Of a stretch of 64,000 nucleotides of DNA, positions 44,654 through 54,180 are shown in pieces; within the stretch, counting starts at the first letter, position 1, and each line of letters opens with the position of its first letter. The translations under genes were made by a program, and so were the position numbers. The stretch comes from Verrucomicrobiota bacterium (GTDB taxonomy: Bacteria > Verrucomicrobiota > Verrucomicrobiia > JADLBR01), in the NCBI GenBank assembly GCA_029560585.1, contig JAKQKQ010000155.1, positions 1-64,000 of the forward strand, given 5' to 3'. Below the pieces are notes generated by a model, which saw only the letters and a list, made by a program, of their open reading frames with translations, was not told the DNA's origin and did not search any database.

Positions 44654-45574
44654 CTAGTGACAAGAGCGACGATCGGCGGCTTCATTCGCGTGGGTCGTCC
44701 AGCGCTCGAGCGCCTCTGCGAATAGGGGGGCCCGTCTCGTGGCACCGCGCATTCCCCCCTCGGTGGAGACGGAGGGGGTCGGGTTTACGTCCAAGACGAT
44801 CGGCCTGCCGCCCCGCACCAAAAAGTCGATCTTCCCGAAATCCATGCCGAGCTGGCGCCGGAACTCGCGGAGTTCTTCCGGGACCGGAACCGCCTCCCCG
44901 CGGCCGGGGATGCGGTTCGAGGCTTTCACGATCGGTTCGGGCGATAGCGAGCGCGAGCACGTTTCGGCATTGCCGAGGAACGTCCACTTGCGCAGGGCGT
45001 ACAGCCCCTCCTGTTCTTCGGGCTCGAAGGGCTGAACCACGAGATTGGGATTGTGGAAGGCCTGTGGGGGAACCTCGCGCACGGACGCGTAGATCCGATA
45101 GTCGCGCGACGAGAGGCATGGTGTCCATCGCCAGAACATGGCCTCGGTCCATCGTCGGGCGAAGGGCAGCCCGCGAAGTCGCAGCATCAACTCCGAGCGC
45201 AGCCTGCGCCCCGGGATGATCTGCAGCTCGGGCCTGCCGCCGAAATTGAGGTCGGCCTTGAGGATCACCGGACCATTGAAATCTTCGCCGGCGCTCAGCA
45301 CGCGTCCCCCGAGGGCGCGCTTCGAGATGTCGCGCACGCCCCGGTTCAGAACGCGATCATAGCGGACCAAGAAACGGTGGTACTCAGGGGGTCGCACGGT
45401 CAGGTCAACGTGCGGGATGAGGACATCCAGCGGAGGATGCGATCCCAGGCCTTGGAGGATCTCCACCGAATGCCCGCGTTCGCGCGCGGCCGCCAAGATG
45501 AAGTGCAACAGCCAGCGTTCCCTGCGCGAGAAACGAATGTCCCTGGCATGAATCAGGACGCCGATGCGCATCAC
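44654..45574 (-). CDS. ATP-grasp domain protein (A)
   Basis: A 306-residue ATP-grasp enzyme. Seen: N-terminal RIGVLIHARDI, ATP-binding Lys in PVILKADLNFGG, and the metal/ATP ligand region IDFLVRGGRPIVLDVNPTPS (DxNP). These enzymes form amide, thioester or ester bonds by acyl phosphates; they commonly act in peptide or modified-glycan synthesis. It lies 39 bp upstream of the beta-helix gene on the same strand. Divergent from ATP-grasp B. Confidence 0.75.
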   Translation of the reverse strand: MMRIGVLIHARDIRFSRRERWLLHFILAAARERGHSVEILQGLGSHPPLDVLIPHVDLTVRPPEYHRFLVRYDRVLNRGVRDISKRALGGRVLSAGEDFNGPVILKADLNFGGRPELQIIPGRRLRSELMLRLRGLPFARRWTEAMFWRWTPCLSSRDYRIYASVREVPPQAFHNPNLVVQPFEPEEQEGLYALRKWTFLGNAETCSRSLSPEPIVKASNRIPGRGEAVPVPEELREFRRQLGMDFGKIDFLVRGGRPIVLDVNPTPSVSTEGGMRGATRRAPLFAEALERWTTHANEAADRRSCH

Positions 45575-45666
45575 GTATCACCCTGATCTGGCCACTCCGC
45601 TGGTCCTGCCAGATACGCTTGTGGGCTTGATAAATAGGTGAGGCTAGCGCAATTCACAAGGGCCGA

Positions 45667-46872
45667 ATGGATAATGAAGTCCCGATTTTAGGCCGAGTGC
45701 CTCCATTCGAGGAGATTTATGGGGAAGGGGTATACGTGTCCCCCAGGATTTCCTTCGTGTCGCGCGGATGGGCCCGGGGTGATCGGTCGTACGCCGACAT
45801 GTTGTCGGGGCGATTCGCCACCGCGCCCGGTGACGCACCGCGGCTGGTGGCGGCGGCCGCCGTGACCCCGGCCGTGGCGAGATGGTTCCGGCTCGCCGGG
45901 CTGCCCCTGCGCGAGGACTGCGACCAGTTCGCCGACGAGGCGCAGCACGAAATGCACTTGCGCTCCGCCATCGGGAGGGGATGGCGCATCGCCAGCCAGT
46001 TTCCGATCTACGAAGACCACTGGGCGGCCCCCCATGCGCTGAATCCGGCGGATCTCCACTGCCGCCTGGGCGACAAGCGCTCGATCTCGGAACTTGTCCC
46101 CGAAGCATTTCGGCCGCACCGGAGCGTCGTCGAGGGGCCTGATTTCGTGGCGGGAAAAGTGCAACCGCCCATCCCCTGCGCGCTGAAGGTGTCGAGCCGG
46201 TTCTCCGCCACGGGGGGCCACGGGGTTTGCATCTGCCTGACGCCAGACGAAGTGGATGCCGCCCGGCTGGAATTCAAGACGGCCGAGCGAGTCGTGATCG
46301 AAGAGCACCTGCCCTTCGTCAGGACCTTTTGCTTTCATGGCGCGATGATGGGGGGCGGACGGGCCGCGCTGCTCGGGGTGACCGAACAGATCATAGTTAA
46401 CCGGTCCCGCTATAGCGGCGGGTGGCACGGCCCCGGCGTGGATCCATCCGCCGAGGCCTGGCGGGCCGCACGCGAGGTGATGCGACGGGTCGCGGCCACC
46501 GGCTTCCGGGGCATTATCGGGCTCGATCTCGGCGTCCTGCCAGACGGGTCGGTCCGGGCTTTCGATGTCAATCCCCGCGTCAATGCGTCAACCTCGGGCC
46601 TCTGGCTGCAGAGTTTTCGGCCGGACCTCAATACCCGCCACGGGCGCATACAGGCTTGGCGCAGCAGCCTGTCGTGGGAGGCGGTCGGGGCCATTATCGA
46701 GCCGGAGATCAAGGCCGGCCGATGGATGCCGCTCTCGGTCCGCGATCCGGCCCTGAACATCGGTCAGGGCCCGGGGCCGATGATGGCGGGCGTGGCGTTG
46801 GGCGCAACGCGCGAGGAGGCACTCGCCGTGGGCGCGGAGCTGCGGGAACGGCTGAGCGCCGACATTCCGTGA
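45667..46872 (+). CDS. ATP-grasp domain protein (B)
   Basis: A 401-residue protein with an N-terminal pre-ATP-grasp domain (about residues 1-170). ATP-binding Lys and glycine loop are in ALKVSSRFSATGGHGV, then VVIEEHLP and GIIGLDLGVLPDGSVRAFDV with VNPRVN ligands. It resembles PylC/carbamoyl-phosphate-synthase-like ligases. The gene converges with the AsnB-type gene at 6 bp distance and is divergent from ATP-grasp A. Substrate unknown. Confidence 0.75.
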   Translation: MDNEVPILGRVPPFEEIYGEGVYVSPRISFVSRGWARGDRSYADMLSGRFATAPGDAPRLVAAAAVTPAVARWFRLAGLPLREDCDQFADEAQHEMHLRSAIGRGWRIASQFPIYEDHWAAPHALNPADLHCRLGDKRSISELVPEAFRPHRSVVEGPDFVAGKVQPPIPCALKVSSRFSATGGHGVCICLTPDEVDAARLEFKTAERVVIEEHLPFVRTFCFHGAMMGGGRAALLGVTEQIIVNRSRYSGGWHGPGVDPSAEAWRAAREVMRRVAATGFRGIIGLDLGVLPDGSVRAFDVNPRVNASTSGLWLQSFRPDLNTRHGRIQAWRSSLSWEAVGAIIEPEIKAGRWMPLSVRDPALNIGQGPGPMMAGVALGATREEALAVGAELRERLSADIP

Positions 46873-46878
46873 TCGAGT

Positions 46879-48780
46879 TCAAAGCCGGCAGCGCGAAATG
46901 CGCAGCCACGTCTGAAGCGCCAGGGCTGTCATCAAGAGATTGGCCGGCACGAGGGCGGTCGAACGGGCCGTGAGGCGCAATCGTTTGATCGCCGCAGGAT
47001 CGAACAGGCCGGCGGCACGCAAGGCCCCATCGGAGAGTGCGTCCTCGGCCCAGTCGGACAACCGGGGACGGGCCAACCACTCGCGGAACGGGACGCGCAA
47101 CCGAGTTTTGCGCGCGGTGCGAATGATCTCGGGCAGCAGCCCACGGCCCGTTTCCCGCAGCAAGAACTTCTCGGATTGGTTGGGGTGATAGCCGCGCACT
47201 TTGAGTCGGCGCGGAAGGCCGGCGCAATACTCCCAGAGTTCGTGGTCGAGGAATGGGGGCCGGACCTCAACGGAATGGGCCATGCCCATCTTGTCGAGGA
47301 TCGTGTTGGTTGAATCAGGCAGTCGCGTGCGAGACTGGAGCCAGAGGATTTGCTGAAATGGATCGCGATGCCCGGCCTCGGCGACCCACTGGAACCAGGG
47401 GGCCAGGAGTTCGCGCATGGGACGACGCTCGATGGCCGCCCGGAGATCCGGCGCGAGGAGGCTCAAGGTCGGGGCCTTGGGGCCCGCCGCACTTCGGTCG
47501 AGATACCAGTAGGCGACGGCCTTGGGATCGGTGCGGCCTCCTTCCTCGAACTGTCGGGCGACCTCGACGAATCGCTCGACCCATGGGTGTCGCCCGGACG
47601 AGGCCAGCTGGAGCAGGAAGGGCCATCGGTTCCAGAGGCCGCTCCGGATCGACCTGTTCCAGTGCCATGCATAGCCGCCGAGCAGTTCGTCGGCACCCTC
47701 TCCGGTGAGGACCACCTTCAGGCCGAGTTCCTTGCAGGCGCGGAATATATGGAAACCCGCCATGAACGTGGGCCGCGTGAGGGGCTCCTCGAGCGAATCG
47801 AGCACGGCCGGATACCCGTCCATCAAATCTTGGCGAAAATGAACCAGGTGCGTTTCAAGGCCAAGCGCCGCGGCGCAGGCCGACGCGCGCTGCGTCTCGT
47901 CGTAGGCCTCGACATCAAAGCCGAGGGTGACCAGTGGAAATCGTTGTGGCAGGAGTCGGCGCATCAGTGCCGCGATCGTGGCGGAATCGATGCCGCCGGA
48001 GAGCAGGGAGCCCACCGGGACATCCGCCATCAGGTGGCTTGAGACCGCCCGCTCGAGCCGCTGCCGGAACTCCTCGTGGGCGCCGCGGTGCCGGGCGGGT
48101 GCGTACGAAAGTCGCCAATAGGGGCGGATCTCGATGCGCCCCTCGCGAATGACGAGGTATTGTGCGGCGGGCAGTTTGCGAATTCCGGCGTATAGGGTGC
48201 GCGGCGCGGGCGTGTAGCCCAGCCGCAGAAAGAGGGCCAGGGCGTCGATATCGATGCGGCGATCTGGATTTGCCATCAGGAGGAGGGGCCGGATCTCAGA
48301 GGCGAAGTGAAGCCGCCCGTCGTGCTCCAGATAGTAAAGGGGCTTGATACCCATGCGGTCCCTCGCGAGGCAGAGGGATTTCCGGCGCCCATCCCAGATC
48401 GCGAAGGCGAACATGCCGCGCAATCGCTCAAGCAGCCCGTCCAACCCCCAGGCCTCATAACCATGTGGCAGGATCTCCGCATCCGAGTGGCTGTGGAACC
48501 GATGCCCGTCCGCTTCCAGCTCACGGCGCAATTCGGCATGGTTGTATATTTCGCCATTGTGGATGGCCCGGATCGTGCCGTCCTCGCTCGCGGCAGGCTG
48601 GTGGCCCCCCGCCAAATCCACGATGCTCAGGCGCCGGACGCCAAGGGCGATGGTGCCTTCGAAGTGAGTGCCGTCCTCGTCGGGGCCCCGGTGTGTCAGT
48701 GTCGCCAACGCGGCACGGAATTTATCCCGCACAACGGGCGCATCGTTGGTCAGACCCAGGGCCCCGATGATCCCGCACAT
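46879..48780 (-). CDS. asnB: Asparagine synthase (glutamine-hydrolysing) type amidotransferase
   Basis: A 633-residue two-domain amidotransferase. Cys2 is the glutaminase nucleophile (MCGIIGALG), with the usual RLSIVDLAGGHQP and NGEIYNHAELR. The PP-loop ATP site is SGGIDSATIAAL and the C-terminal domain includes GEGADELLGGY. The length and this pattern fit both true AsnB and the amidotransferases of polysaccharide loci, so another acceptor than aspartate is possible. It is surrounded by ATP-grasp and Mur-ligase-type genes. Confidence 0.9.
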   Translation of the reverse strand: MCGIIGALGLTNDAPVVRDKFRAALATLTHRGPDEDGTHFEGTIALGVRRLSIVDLAGGHQPAASEDGTIRAIHNGEIYNHAELRRELEADGHRFHSHSDAEILPHGYEAWGLDGLLERLRGMFAFAIWDGRRKSLCLARDRMGIKPLYYLEHDGRLHFASEIRPLLLMANPDRRIDIDALALFLRLGYTPAPRTLYAGIRKLPAAQYLVIREGRIEIRPYWRLSYAPARHRGAHEEFRQRLERAVSSHLMADVPVGSLLSGGIDSATIAALMRRLLPQRFPLVTLGFDVEAYDETQRASACAAALGLETHLVHFRQDLMDGYPAVLDSLEEPLTRPTFMAGFHIFRACKELGLKVVLTGEGADELLGGYAWHWNRSIRSGLWNRWPFLLQLASSGRHPWVERFVEVARQFEEGGRTDPKAVAYWYLDRSAAGPKAPTLSLLAPDLRAAIERRPMRELLAPWFQWVAEAGHRDPFQQILWLQSRTRLPDSTNTILDKMGMAHSVEVRPPFLDHELWEYCAGLPRRLKVRGYHPNQSEKFLLRETGRGLLPEIIRTARKTRLRVPFREWLARPRLSDWAEDALSDGALRAAGLFDPAAIKRLRLTARSTALVPANLLMTALALQTWLRISRCRL

Positions 48781-48960
48781 GCGCTCTTGCCCTCAGGTCG
48801 GGGCGACCGGCCGCACGATACGGACCCCTTCGGTACCGTCTGGTAAAACCATCTCCCCAGTGTATTAAACGTGAGATTCGGGAGCAAGGTCGCCCGCCAT
48901 TATCAGGTCAATGCGCAACCACATCTATAAGAAAGACAGGAGACGCGCGGGGGAGGGCCG

Positions 48961-50430
48961 ATGAGCGAAGGGCCGCGGGGCACCGCGTTTCTCTCGGAAG
49001 CATGGGCCGCGATCCAGGGGGGCGACGTGCCGCGTGCACTGCGCCACATCGCTGAGGCCTACGGGCACATAGGGCGCTGGAGCGATGGCGGGCAACGGCT
49101 CCCCATCGGATGGCCGGAGGCCGACCGCGTGATTGCCGCCGCGGCCGACATCGTGCGCGCCGCGGCCGGGCCCCCTGCGCCGATCGCCGGGGAGGAGCGC
49201 AACGACGCGATATTGTTTTCGCGCTGGACCAATTACGGTGGTCATCGCTTCGCGGCGACCGACATCCTGCGTGCGTCGCCCGCGCGCAACAAATATGCAT
49301 TTGTCATCCATCCGGGCAAAACCGAGTCATCCAGAGAAAAGATGGCCTTGCGGCTCGACATTCCGGCGGATTGCTTGGAGGTGGTTCCGGCCGAGGTGCG
49401 GGACAAGCCCTGGGAATGGTTGCCGGCGAGACTCGCGGCCCGCGGCTGTTCCCGGCTTTTCATCGTGCATGAGACCTACAGGCCGGGCGTCCTCGTGGCC
49501 GCCCTTGTCTCGTCATGCGCCGGCATTTACATCTTGCATCACATTGATGCCAAGCCATGCAGCGGCCTGTATCTGCCCCGTGCCAAAGTCGTCGATCTGA
49601 CCCCTTTCTGTTATCATTACTCTCGGCGCAATCTGGCCATCAGTCCCATCTATTTGCCGCTGGTGTCGGAGGCTCCCACCGGAGAGAGGCCCGCATTCTG
49701 GGCGAGTGGCGCGTTGTGCACCGCCACGTGCGGGCGCGAGGAGAAATTCGAGTCTGGCAGAGGTTTCCCCTACGCCGCGGTGGTTGCGGAGAGATTGCGG
49801 CGATTTGGCGGCCGGCACGTGCACATGGGCCATCTCTCCGAGGGGGCGCTTGAGATGATCCGCGTGGCGCTGCGGCGGGCCGGCGTCGAACCGGGCCTAT
49901 TCGAGTACTTATCGCGCGTGCCGAATCTACCCGCCGCCCTCTGGGCCAACCGGGTGGATCTCTTTATCGCATCTTTCCCGTTGGGCGGCGCCCGGACGAC
50001 CATCGACGTGATGGCTTCGGGCACCCCGGCCGTCGTCAACGTCCGAAGCCCCCAGGAGCGCCCTTACGGACTGGGCCTCCGCCCGCCGGGCACCGCAGAA
50101 TGGTCGACGCCCGAGGACCTCTGGGCAATCCTGGGCTCGGCGGACCCGGGCTCGCTTGCCGAGCGATCGCGGCTTGCCCGCGCGTATTTCGAGCAACACC
50201 ACAGCTTCAGCGTGTTGGCTGAGGCGCTCGCGAGGCCGGAGATCGTTGGCGTGGAGCCGCCACCGCTTCCCGATGACTCGCCATTCCCGTCCCCTCAGAA
50301 CGCTCTTTGCCAGGTGTTATCGGATGTGGCGTGGTTCCGGCGGAGCGAAAGAGAACTGCGCGCAAAGGTCGGTGCGCTCGAGGAGGCGATCGCCCGGAGC
50401 ATCAAATGGCCGAGGTGGTTGAAGCGCTGA
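48961..50430 (+). CDS. Putative glycosyltransferase (GT-B fold)
   Basis: A 489-residue cytoplasmic protein without signal peptide. The C-terminal half has a GT-B donor-site pattern (LFIASFPLGGARTTIDVMASGTPAVVN), similar to the acidic-loop region of GT4/GT41 enzymes, where the sugar nucleotide binds. The N-terminal 80 residues are helical. It follows divergently from AsnB with a 180-bp spacer. Family-level assignment only; no donor is implied. Confidence 0.6.
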   Translation: MSEGPRGTAFLSEAWAAIQGGDVPRALRHIAEAYGHIGRWSDGGQRLPIGWPEADRVIAAAADIVRAAAGPPAPIAGEERNDAILFSRWTNYGGHRFAATDILRASPARNKYAFVIHPGKTESSREKMALRLDIPADCLEVVPAEVRDKPWEWLPARLAARGCSRLFIVHETYRPGVLVAALVSSCAGIYILHHIDAKPCSGLYLPRAKVVDLTPFCYHYSRRNLAISPIYLPLVSEAPTGERPAFWASGALCTATCGREEKFESGRGFPYAAVVAERLRRFGGRHVHMGHLSEGALEMIRVALRRAGVEPGLFEYLSRVPNLPAALWANRVDLFIASFPLGGARTTIDVMASGTPAVVNVRSPQERPYGLGLRPPGTAEWSTPEDLWAILGSADPGSLAERSRLARAYFEQHHSFSVLAEALARPEIVGVEPPPLPDDSPFPSPQNALCQVLSDVAWFRRSERELRAKVGALEEAIARSIKWPRWLKR

Positions 50431-50763
50431 AGATTCCCGCAGCCGTGAGGCAGGCAATCCTATCCGCCGGCGCACGATGGCGCCCAGGGCTCTTGGTTCG
50501 CTCGACCGAAGCCGTTGGAGTCCAGGCTTTAGCCTGTTGGGTGCCCGATTCAGCCTAAAGGCTGAACTGCAACAGGTTGCTGTCGAATAACCAAAAGCCC
50601 TGCGATGGTGCCGTAGTCCCACACCGGCGGACTTTGCAAACTCCGCGCGGCTGCTAGCGTACCCCTTGGTCGGAGACGCACGGCGCCATGTTCTGGCCTC
50701 CGAGAGACCCGCGGGGAGGCTGTCGGCGGTCATGGCTGTCAGGAGCAGACCGCTGGCCGACTG
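50431..50763. other. Intergenic region with stem repeats
   Basis: Two neighbouring stems: CAGGCT-TT-AGCCTG at 50523-50536 and TTCAGCCT-AA-AGGCTGAA at 50549-50566, which look like a REP-type pair. A partial copy of the second repeat family is at 50446-50490. I see no gene. Confidence 0.6.
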
Positions 50764-52044
50764 GTGCCTGCATCGTGGCGCGGATGGCAGCAAGTGAAGA
50801 AGTGGACTTCTCGTATCTGGTTCCGGATGACGTCATGGCGTTTTCGCCGGAAGGTGCTGGGCCTGAAGGCGCTCTTGTGGCGGCGGATGCTCTTCAGGAC
50901 CACGTTCATTGCCATCACCGGCAGCGTGGGCAAGACGACGGCCAAGGAATGCCTTGGGGGAATCCTGTCAAAACGATATCGGGCGGTGAAGACGCGCTAC
51001 AACCGGAATGGGGCCCGCGGGGTGCCACGGACCCTTCTCACGGTCAAACGGCGACATCGCTATGCGGTCATCGAAATAGGCACGGAAAGGCCCGGCCAGA
51101 TCGAGATGTCGGCCAAGTTTGTGCGTCCGCGGATCGCCATCATCCTGACGGTTGCCAGGACACACACCAACAACTTCAAGACCCTTGAGGACACCGCGGC
51201 CGAAAAGGCGCGACTTCTGGATTTTCTGCCGCCGCGGGGCATCGCGATACTGAACGCCGAGGATCCTCGGGTGCTCGCCATGGCGTCGAAATGCCGATGC
51301 ACGGTGAAGACATTTGGACGGTCGCCGGGAGCCGACATCTGGGCCGAGGAGATATCTTCGAAATGGCCCTCCCGGCTGATTTTCCGGGCGCACACGGCGT
51401 CGGAAACCGCATGGGTCAGGACAAGCCTGGTGGGGGAGCAATGGGTGAACTCCGTCCTGGCTGCCCTGCTGGCGGCGCAGTGCTGTGGGGTTTCGCTGGG
51501 CGACGCGGCCGCGCTTGTGGCAGATGTTCAGCCTTTTCTGGCAAGGATGCAACCGGTGTCCCTGCCGTGCGGGGCGACTCTTTTGCGCGACGAGGCGACA
51601 GCCTCGATCGACACCGTGGACCCTGCCCTGAATGTGCTGAGGGATGCGAAGGCGGAGCGGCGGGTGCTGGTCATCAGCGACACTTCCGATTCTGGCGAAA
51701 GGACTCGATTTAGACAGAAGGAGCTGGGGCGGGTGGCCGCTGAGATATCGGAATTCGCCGTATTTCTCGGGGACTCCAGACACCACGCCATGAAGGCGGC
51801 CCTGGCGGGGGGCATGAGCGCGGACTGCGTCCGGGGCTTCGACTCGATCAAGGAGGCAGTCGAGTTCCTCAAGTCAGAACTGCGCAGCGGGGATCTGGTG
51901 CTGTTGAAGGGGCGCAGCTGCGATCATCTGGAGAGGATCTATCTCGCGCAACTGGGGCCGATCGGGTGCTGGAAGGTGAAATGCCGCGAAAGGACGCTGT
52001 GCGACATGTGCCAGCATCTGCGGCCGGAGGAGAAGACGCTTTGA
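50764..52044 (+). CDS. Mur-ligase-like ATP-dependent amide ligase (MurF-like)
   Basis: A 426-residue protein. The P-loop is AITGSVGKTTAKE, followed by NRNGARGVPRTLL and EIGTERPGQIEMSAKFVRPR, then ILTVARTHTNNF and ILNAEDPR, all in the order of the central Mur-ligase domain; the C-terminal domain is short. It lacks the N-terminal UDP-binding domain of real MurF. Such truncated Mur ligases join amino acids to non-UDP acceptors in other systems. Start uncertain: GTG 50764, GTG 50794 or ATG 50827. Confidence 0.75.
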   Translation: MPASWRGWQQVKKWTSRIWFRMTSWRFRRKVLGLKALLWRRMLFRTTFIAITGSVGKTTAKECLGGILSKRYRAVKTRYNRNGARGVPRTLLTVKRRHRYAVIEIGTERPGQIEMSAKFVRPRIAIILTVARTHTNNFKTLEDTAAEKARLLDFLPPRGIAILNAEDPRVLAMASKCRCTVKTFGRSPGADIWAEEISSKWPSRLIFRAHTASETAWVRTSLVGEQWVNSVLAALLAAQCCGVSLGDAAALVADVQPFLARMQPVSLPCGATLLRDEATASIDTVDPALNVLRDAKAERRVLVISDTSDSGERTRFRQKELGRVAAEISEFAVFLGDSRHHAMKAALAGGMSADCVRGFDSIKEAVEFLKSELRSGDLVLLKGRSCDHLERIYLAQLGPIGCWKVKCRERTLCDMCQHLRPEEKTL

Positions 52045-52375
52045 GGAGAGGGGAAGGCCGCGTTGCGCCCTCGGCTCCAGATCTCGCGCGGGTCTAGAGT
52101 TTTGCCGCGAGTGCCTGGAACTCGCCGATTGTTCCACCGAGGACGAGATTCTGGTGTGCGGCGGGGTGATGCGACCGGGCGCGCGAATGGTGTCGGGCGC
52201 CCGGCCCGCGCGTCTCGCGTCCCTGCGAGGGGCCGTGGATCTCGCGACGCTCCGGCCGCATCCGTGGCTCCACCGGGCGGTGGCGGCGCCCTACGAAGCA
52301 TTCGGTGTAACGCCACCGAACACGGGAGCCGAAGAACGGGAACCGGCGCAAGGATAACGGCTGGGAACGCATCAT
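52045..52375. other. Intergenic region without clear gene
   Basis: No convincing gene. On the minus strand, 52094-52375 is an open frame that ends NLVLGGTIGEFQALAAKL, which has a protein-like look, but the upstream part is low-complexity Arg/His; this might be the relic C-terminus of a lost gene. Confidence 0.5.
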
Positions 52376-54109
52376 TCACAATCCTTCGGGCCTCATTGGC
52401 TGGCATTCGTAGAGGACGACGCCGCCGCGCCTGAGGATCTCGCGCTGGACATCGGGCACGTTCACGGCGCGGACTTTGACGCCGGCATTCTGCGCGATCT
52501 TTGCCGCGATGCCGGCCGCCTCGCCGAGCGCCATGAAGACCGGCTCCATGCGGATGGGCTGGTAGCCGACGTGGCTCGCGCTGCACGCGACGGGGACGAG
52601 CAGTCCCTCCACGCACTTGGGCACGAGGATGCGATACGGCAACTGGGTTGGCTGGAAATCGATATAGAAGTAACCCTCCCGCACACCGGGATGCGCCGGA
52701 TCGTATTTGGTGACGCCATGGCAATCGATCGCGTACTCGGCGACCGCGATGCCATCGGGTTTGCGGCGGGGAAGCCCTGTCGCGTGCTCGGGGTCGGTGT
52801 CGCGCTCGGTGAAGGTGTACTCGCCCCAGATGCGGCGTCCCTGGCGGACGTAGATGTGGTGGGGGCGGTGGCGATTGTCGGCGAACTCGTTCTTCGGGAA
52901 GCCCCAGAGCAGCGCCTCTTCGCGGAGGCCGGCCGGCACCGCCTCATCATGCTGAAGGAACCAGATGAGTCCCTCGTTGTGATTCCAGTAGCGCTCGAAG
53001 ATGCTCGCGCGTTCCTCAGGGCCAGCCTCGGGCCAGCCCCAGTTTTCCTCGGCGAGGTCCAGCGACTCGCTGGGAACGCCGGTGTCCGGATGCGGGTGAT
53101 CGCTGTTCGCCTCGAAGTTGCCATTGGGCATCGGGTAGAGCTGGATCGCGTGGCGCAGTTGCGTGACTTTGCCCGCGGTGATGTCGGCGAGCAGGTGCCG
53201 GTAGTCGTCGCGATTGTAGCCCGGCGGCTTCTCCACCGGCACGGAGTTCGCCTGGTCCTTCGTCATGTGGAACCGGAAGCAGAATGCTTGGATGCCGTCG
53301 TCCGCCTCGCCGGTGGAACCGGGCAACGGGTGCCGGTCGCCGAAACGCACGTAGATCTTGCCCGCGTGCGGTTCGCCAAACGTGGCCCGGCTCTCGCGCC
53401 CCACGCGATAGGGCACACCGGCGAGCGCGGCGAGATCGCCCTCGTACGTGGCGTCGATGAAGGCCTTCGCGCGAAACTCGACCCTCGAGCCCGGTCTGGT
53501 GAGATCCTCGGTCACAATGCCCACGAGCCGAGTCGTGGGTCCGAAGTCCTTGGGGGGGGCACCATCGATGCGTTTGCCGCTTGTGGCATCGCGCTCGATC
53601 CCATCGGTCCCGGCGACCCGCGCGGCGACCACGCGATGCCTCTCGATGAGGCGGATGCCCTTTTCGCCCGAGAGCATCTCGCGGTAGATCCGTTCGGCGA
53701 TCTTGGGCTCGACCATGTGCCCGCCCTGGCAGACCTTCACCTGCGCGGAATCTGCCCCGTAGGTTTTCGCGTAGTGGTCTCGCACGCGGCGCGCGAACTC
53801 CGCGAACAATCCGCCCACCGCCGCCTTCTTGCGGATGTCGGCATTCGTCAGTCCCCCGGAGACGATTCCCCCCACGTGGCCCAGTTCCTCCAAGAGGATT
53901 ACGCTCGCCCCTCCCCGGGCGGCGGCCACGGCGGCCGCGACGCCACCCGGAGTCGCACCCACCACGACCACGTCGGAATGGCGTTCCGGAGGTGGCGCAT
54001 CCGTCGCGGGGGACTTGCCGGGGACGATGCCCAATGCCGCAACGGCGAGCGAGAGCCTGAGCAGGTTGCCGCATCCCGGTTGGGGCGCATGAGTTTGGAT
54101 GGTTTTCAT
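52376..54109 (-). CDS. Secreted FAD-dependent oxidoreductase (FAD_oxidored family)
   Basis: A 577-residue protein of the PF12831 type. N-terminal signal-like segment (LSLAVAALGIVPG), then the FAD Rossmann motif VVVVGATPGGVAAAVAAARGG and LEELGHVGGIVSGG. The second half has YFYIDFQPTQLPYRILVPKC and ACSASHVGYQPIRMEP, typical of the family, and ends in an FAD-binding C-terminal helix (ALGEAAGIAAKIAQNAG). It probably oxidises a sugar or sugar alcohol outside the cytoplasm. Divergent from the PAS-AraC gene, which is the probable regulator. Confidence 0.85.
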   Translation of the reverse strand: MKTIQTHAPQPGCGNLLRLSLAVAALGIVPGKSPATDAPPPERHSDVVVVGATPGGVAAAVAAARGGASVILLEELGHVGGIVSGGLTNADIRKKAAVGGLFAEFARRVRDHYAKTYGADSAQVKVCQGGHMVEPKIAERIYREMLSGEKGIRLIERHRVVAARVAGTDGIERDATSGKRIDGAPPKDFGPTTRLVGIVTEDLTRPGSRVEFRAKAFIDATYEGDLAALAGVPYRVGRESRATFGEPHAGKIYVRFGDRHPLPGSTGEADDGIQAFCFRFHMTKDQANSVPVEKPPGYNRDDYRHLLADITAGKVTQLRHAIQLYPMPNGNFEANSDHPHPDTGVPSESLDLAEENWGWPEAGPEERASIFERYWNHNEGLIWFLQHDEAVPAGLREEALLWGFPKNEFADNRHRPHHIYVRQGRRIWGEYTFTERDTDPEHATGLPRRKPDGIAVAEYAIDCHGVTKYDPAHPGVREGYFYIDFQPTQLPYRILVPKCVEGLLVPVACSASHVGYQPIRMEPVFMALGEAAGIAAKIAQNAGVKVRAVNVPDVQREILRRGGVVLYECQPMRPEGL

Positions 54110-54180
54110 ACCGCGCGAGAGTATATGTGTAGGCTACGCCACAGCCCCCGCAGGTGTCTGTGGCGGAAGCGTCGCAGTAT

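Noticed and set aside
53870-53880. Additional CACGTG sites (for example near 20460, 53875 and 54508)
   Set aside because: They lack the flanking TGTTCC/GGAACA arms needed for parS.
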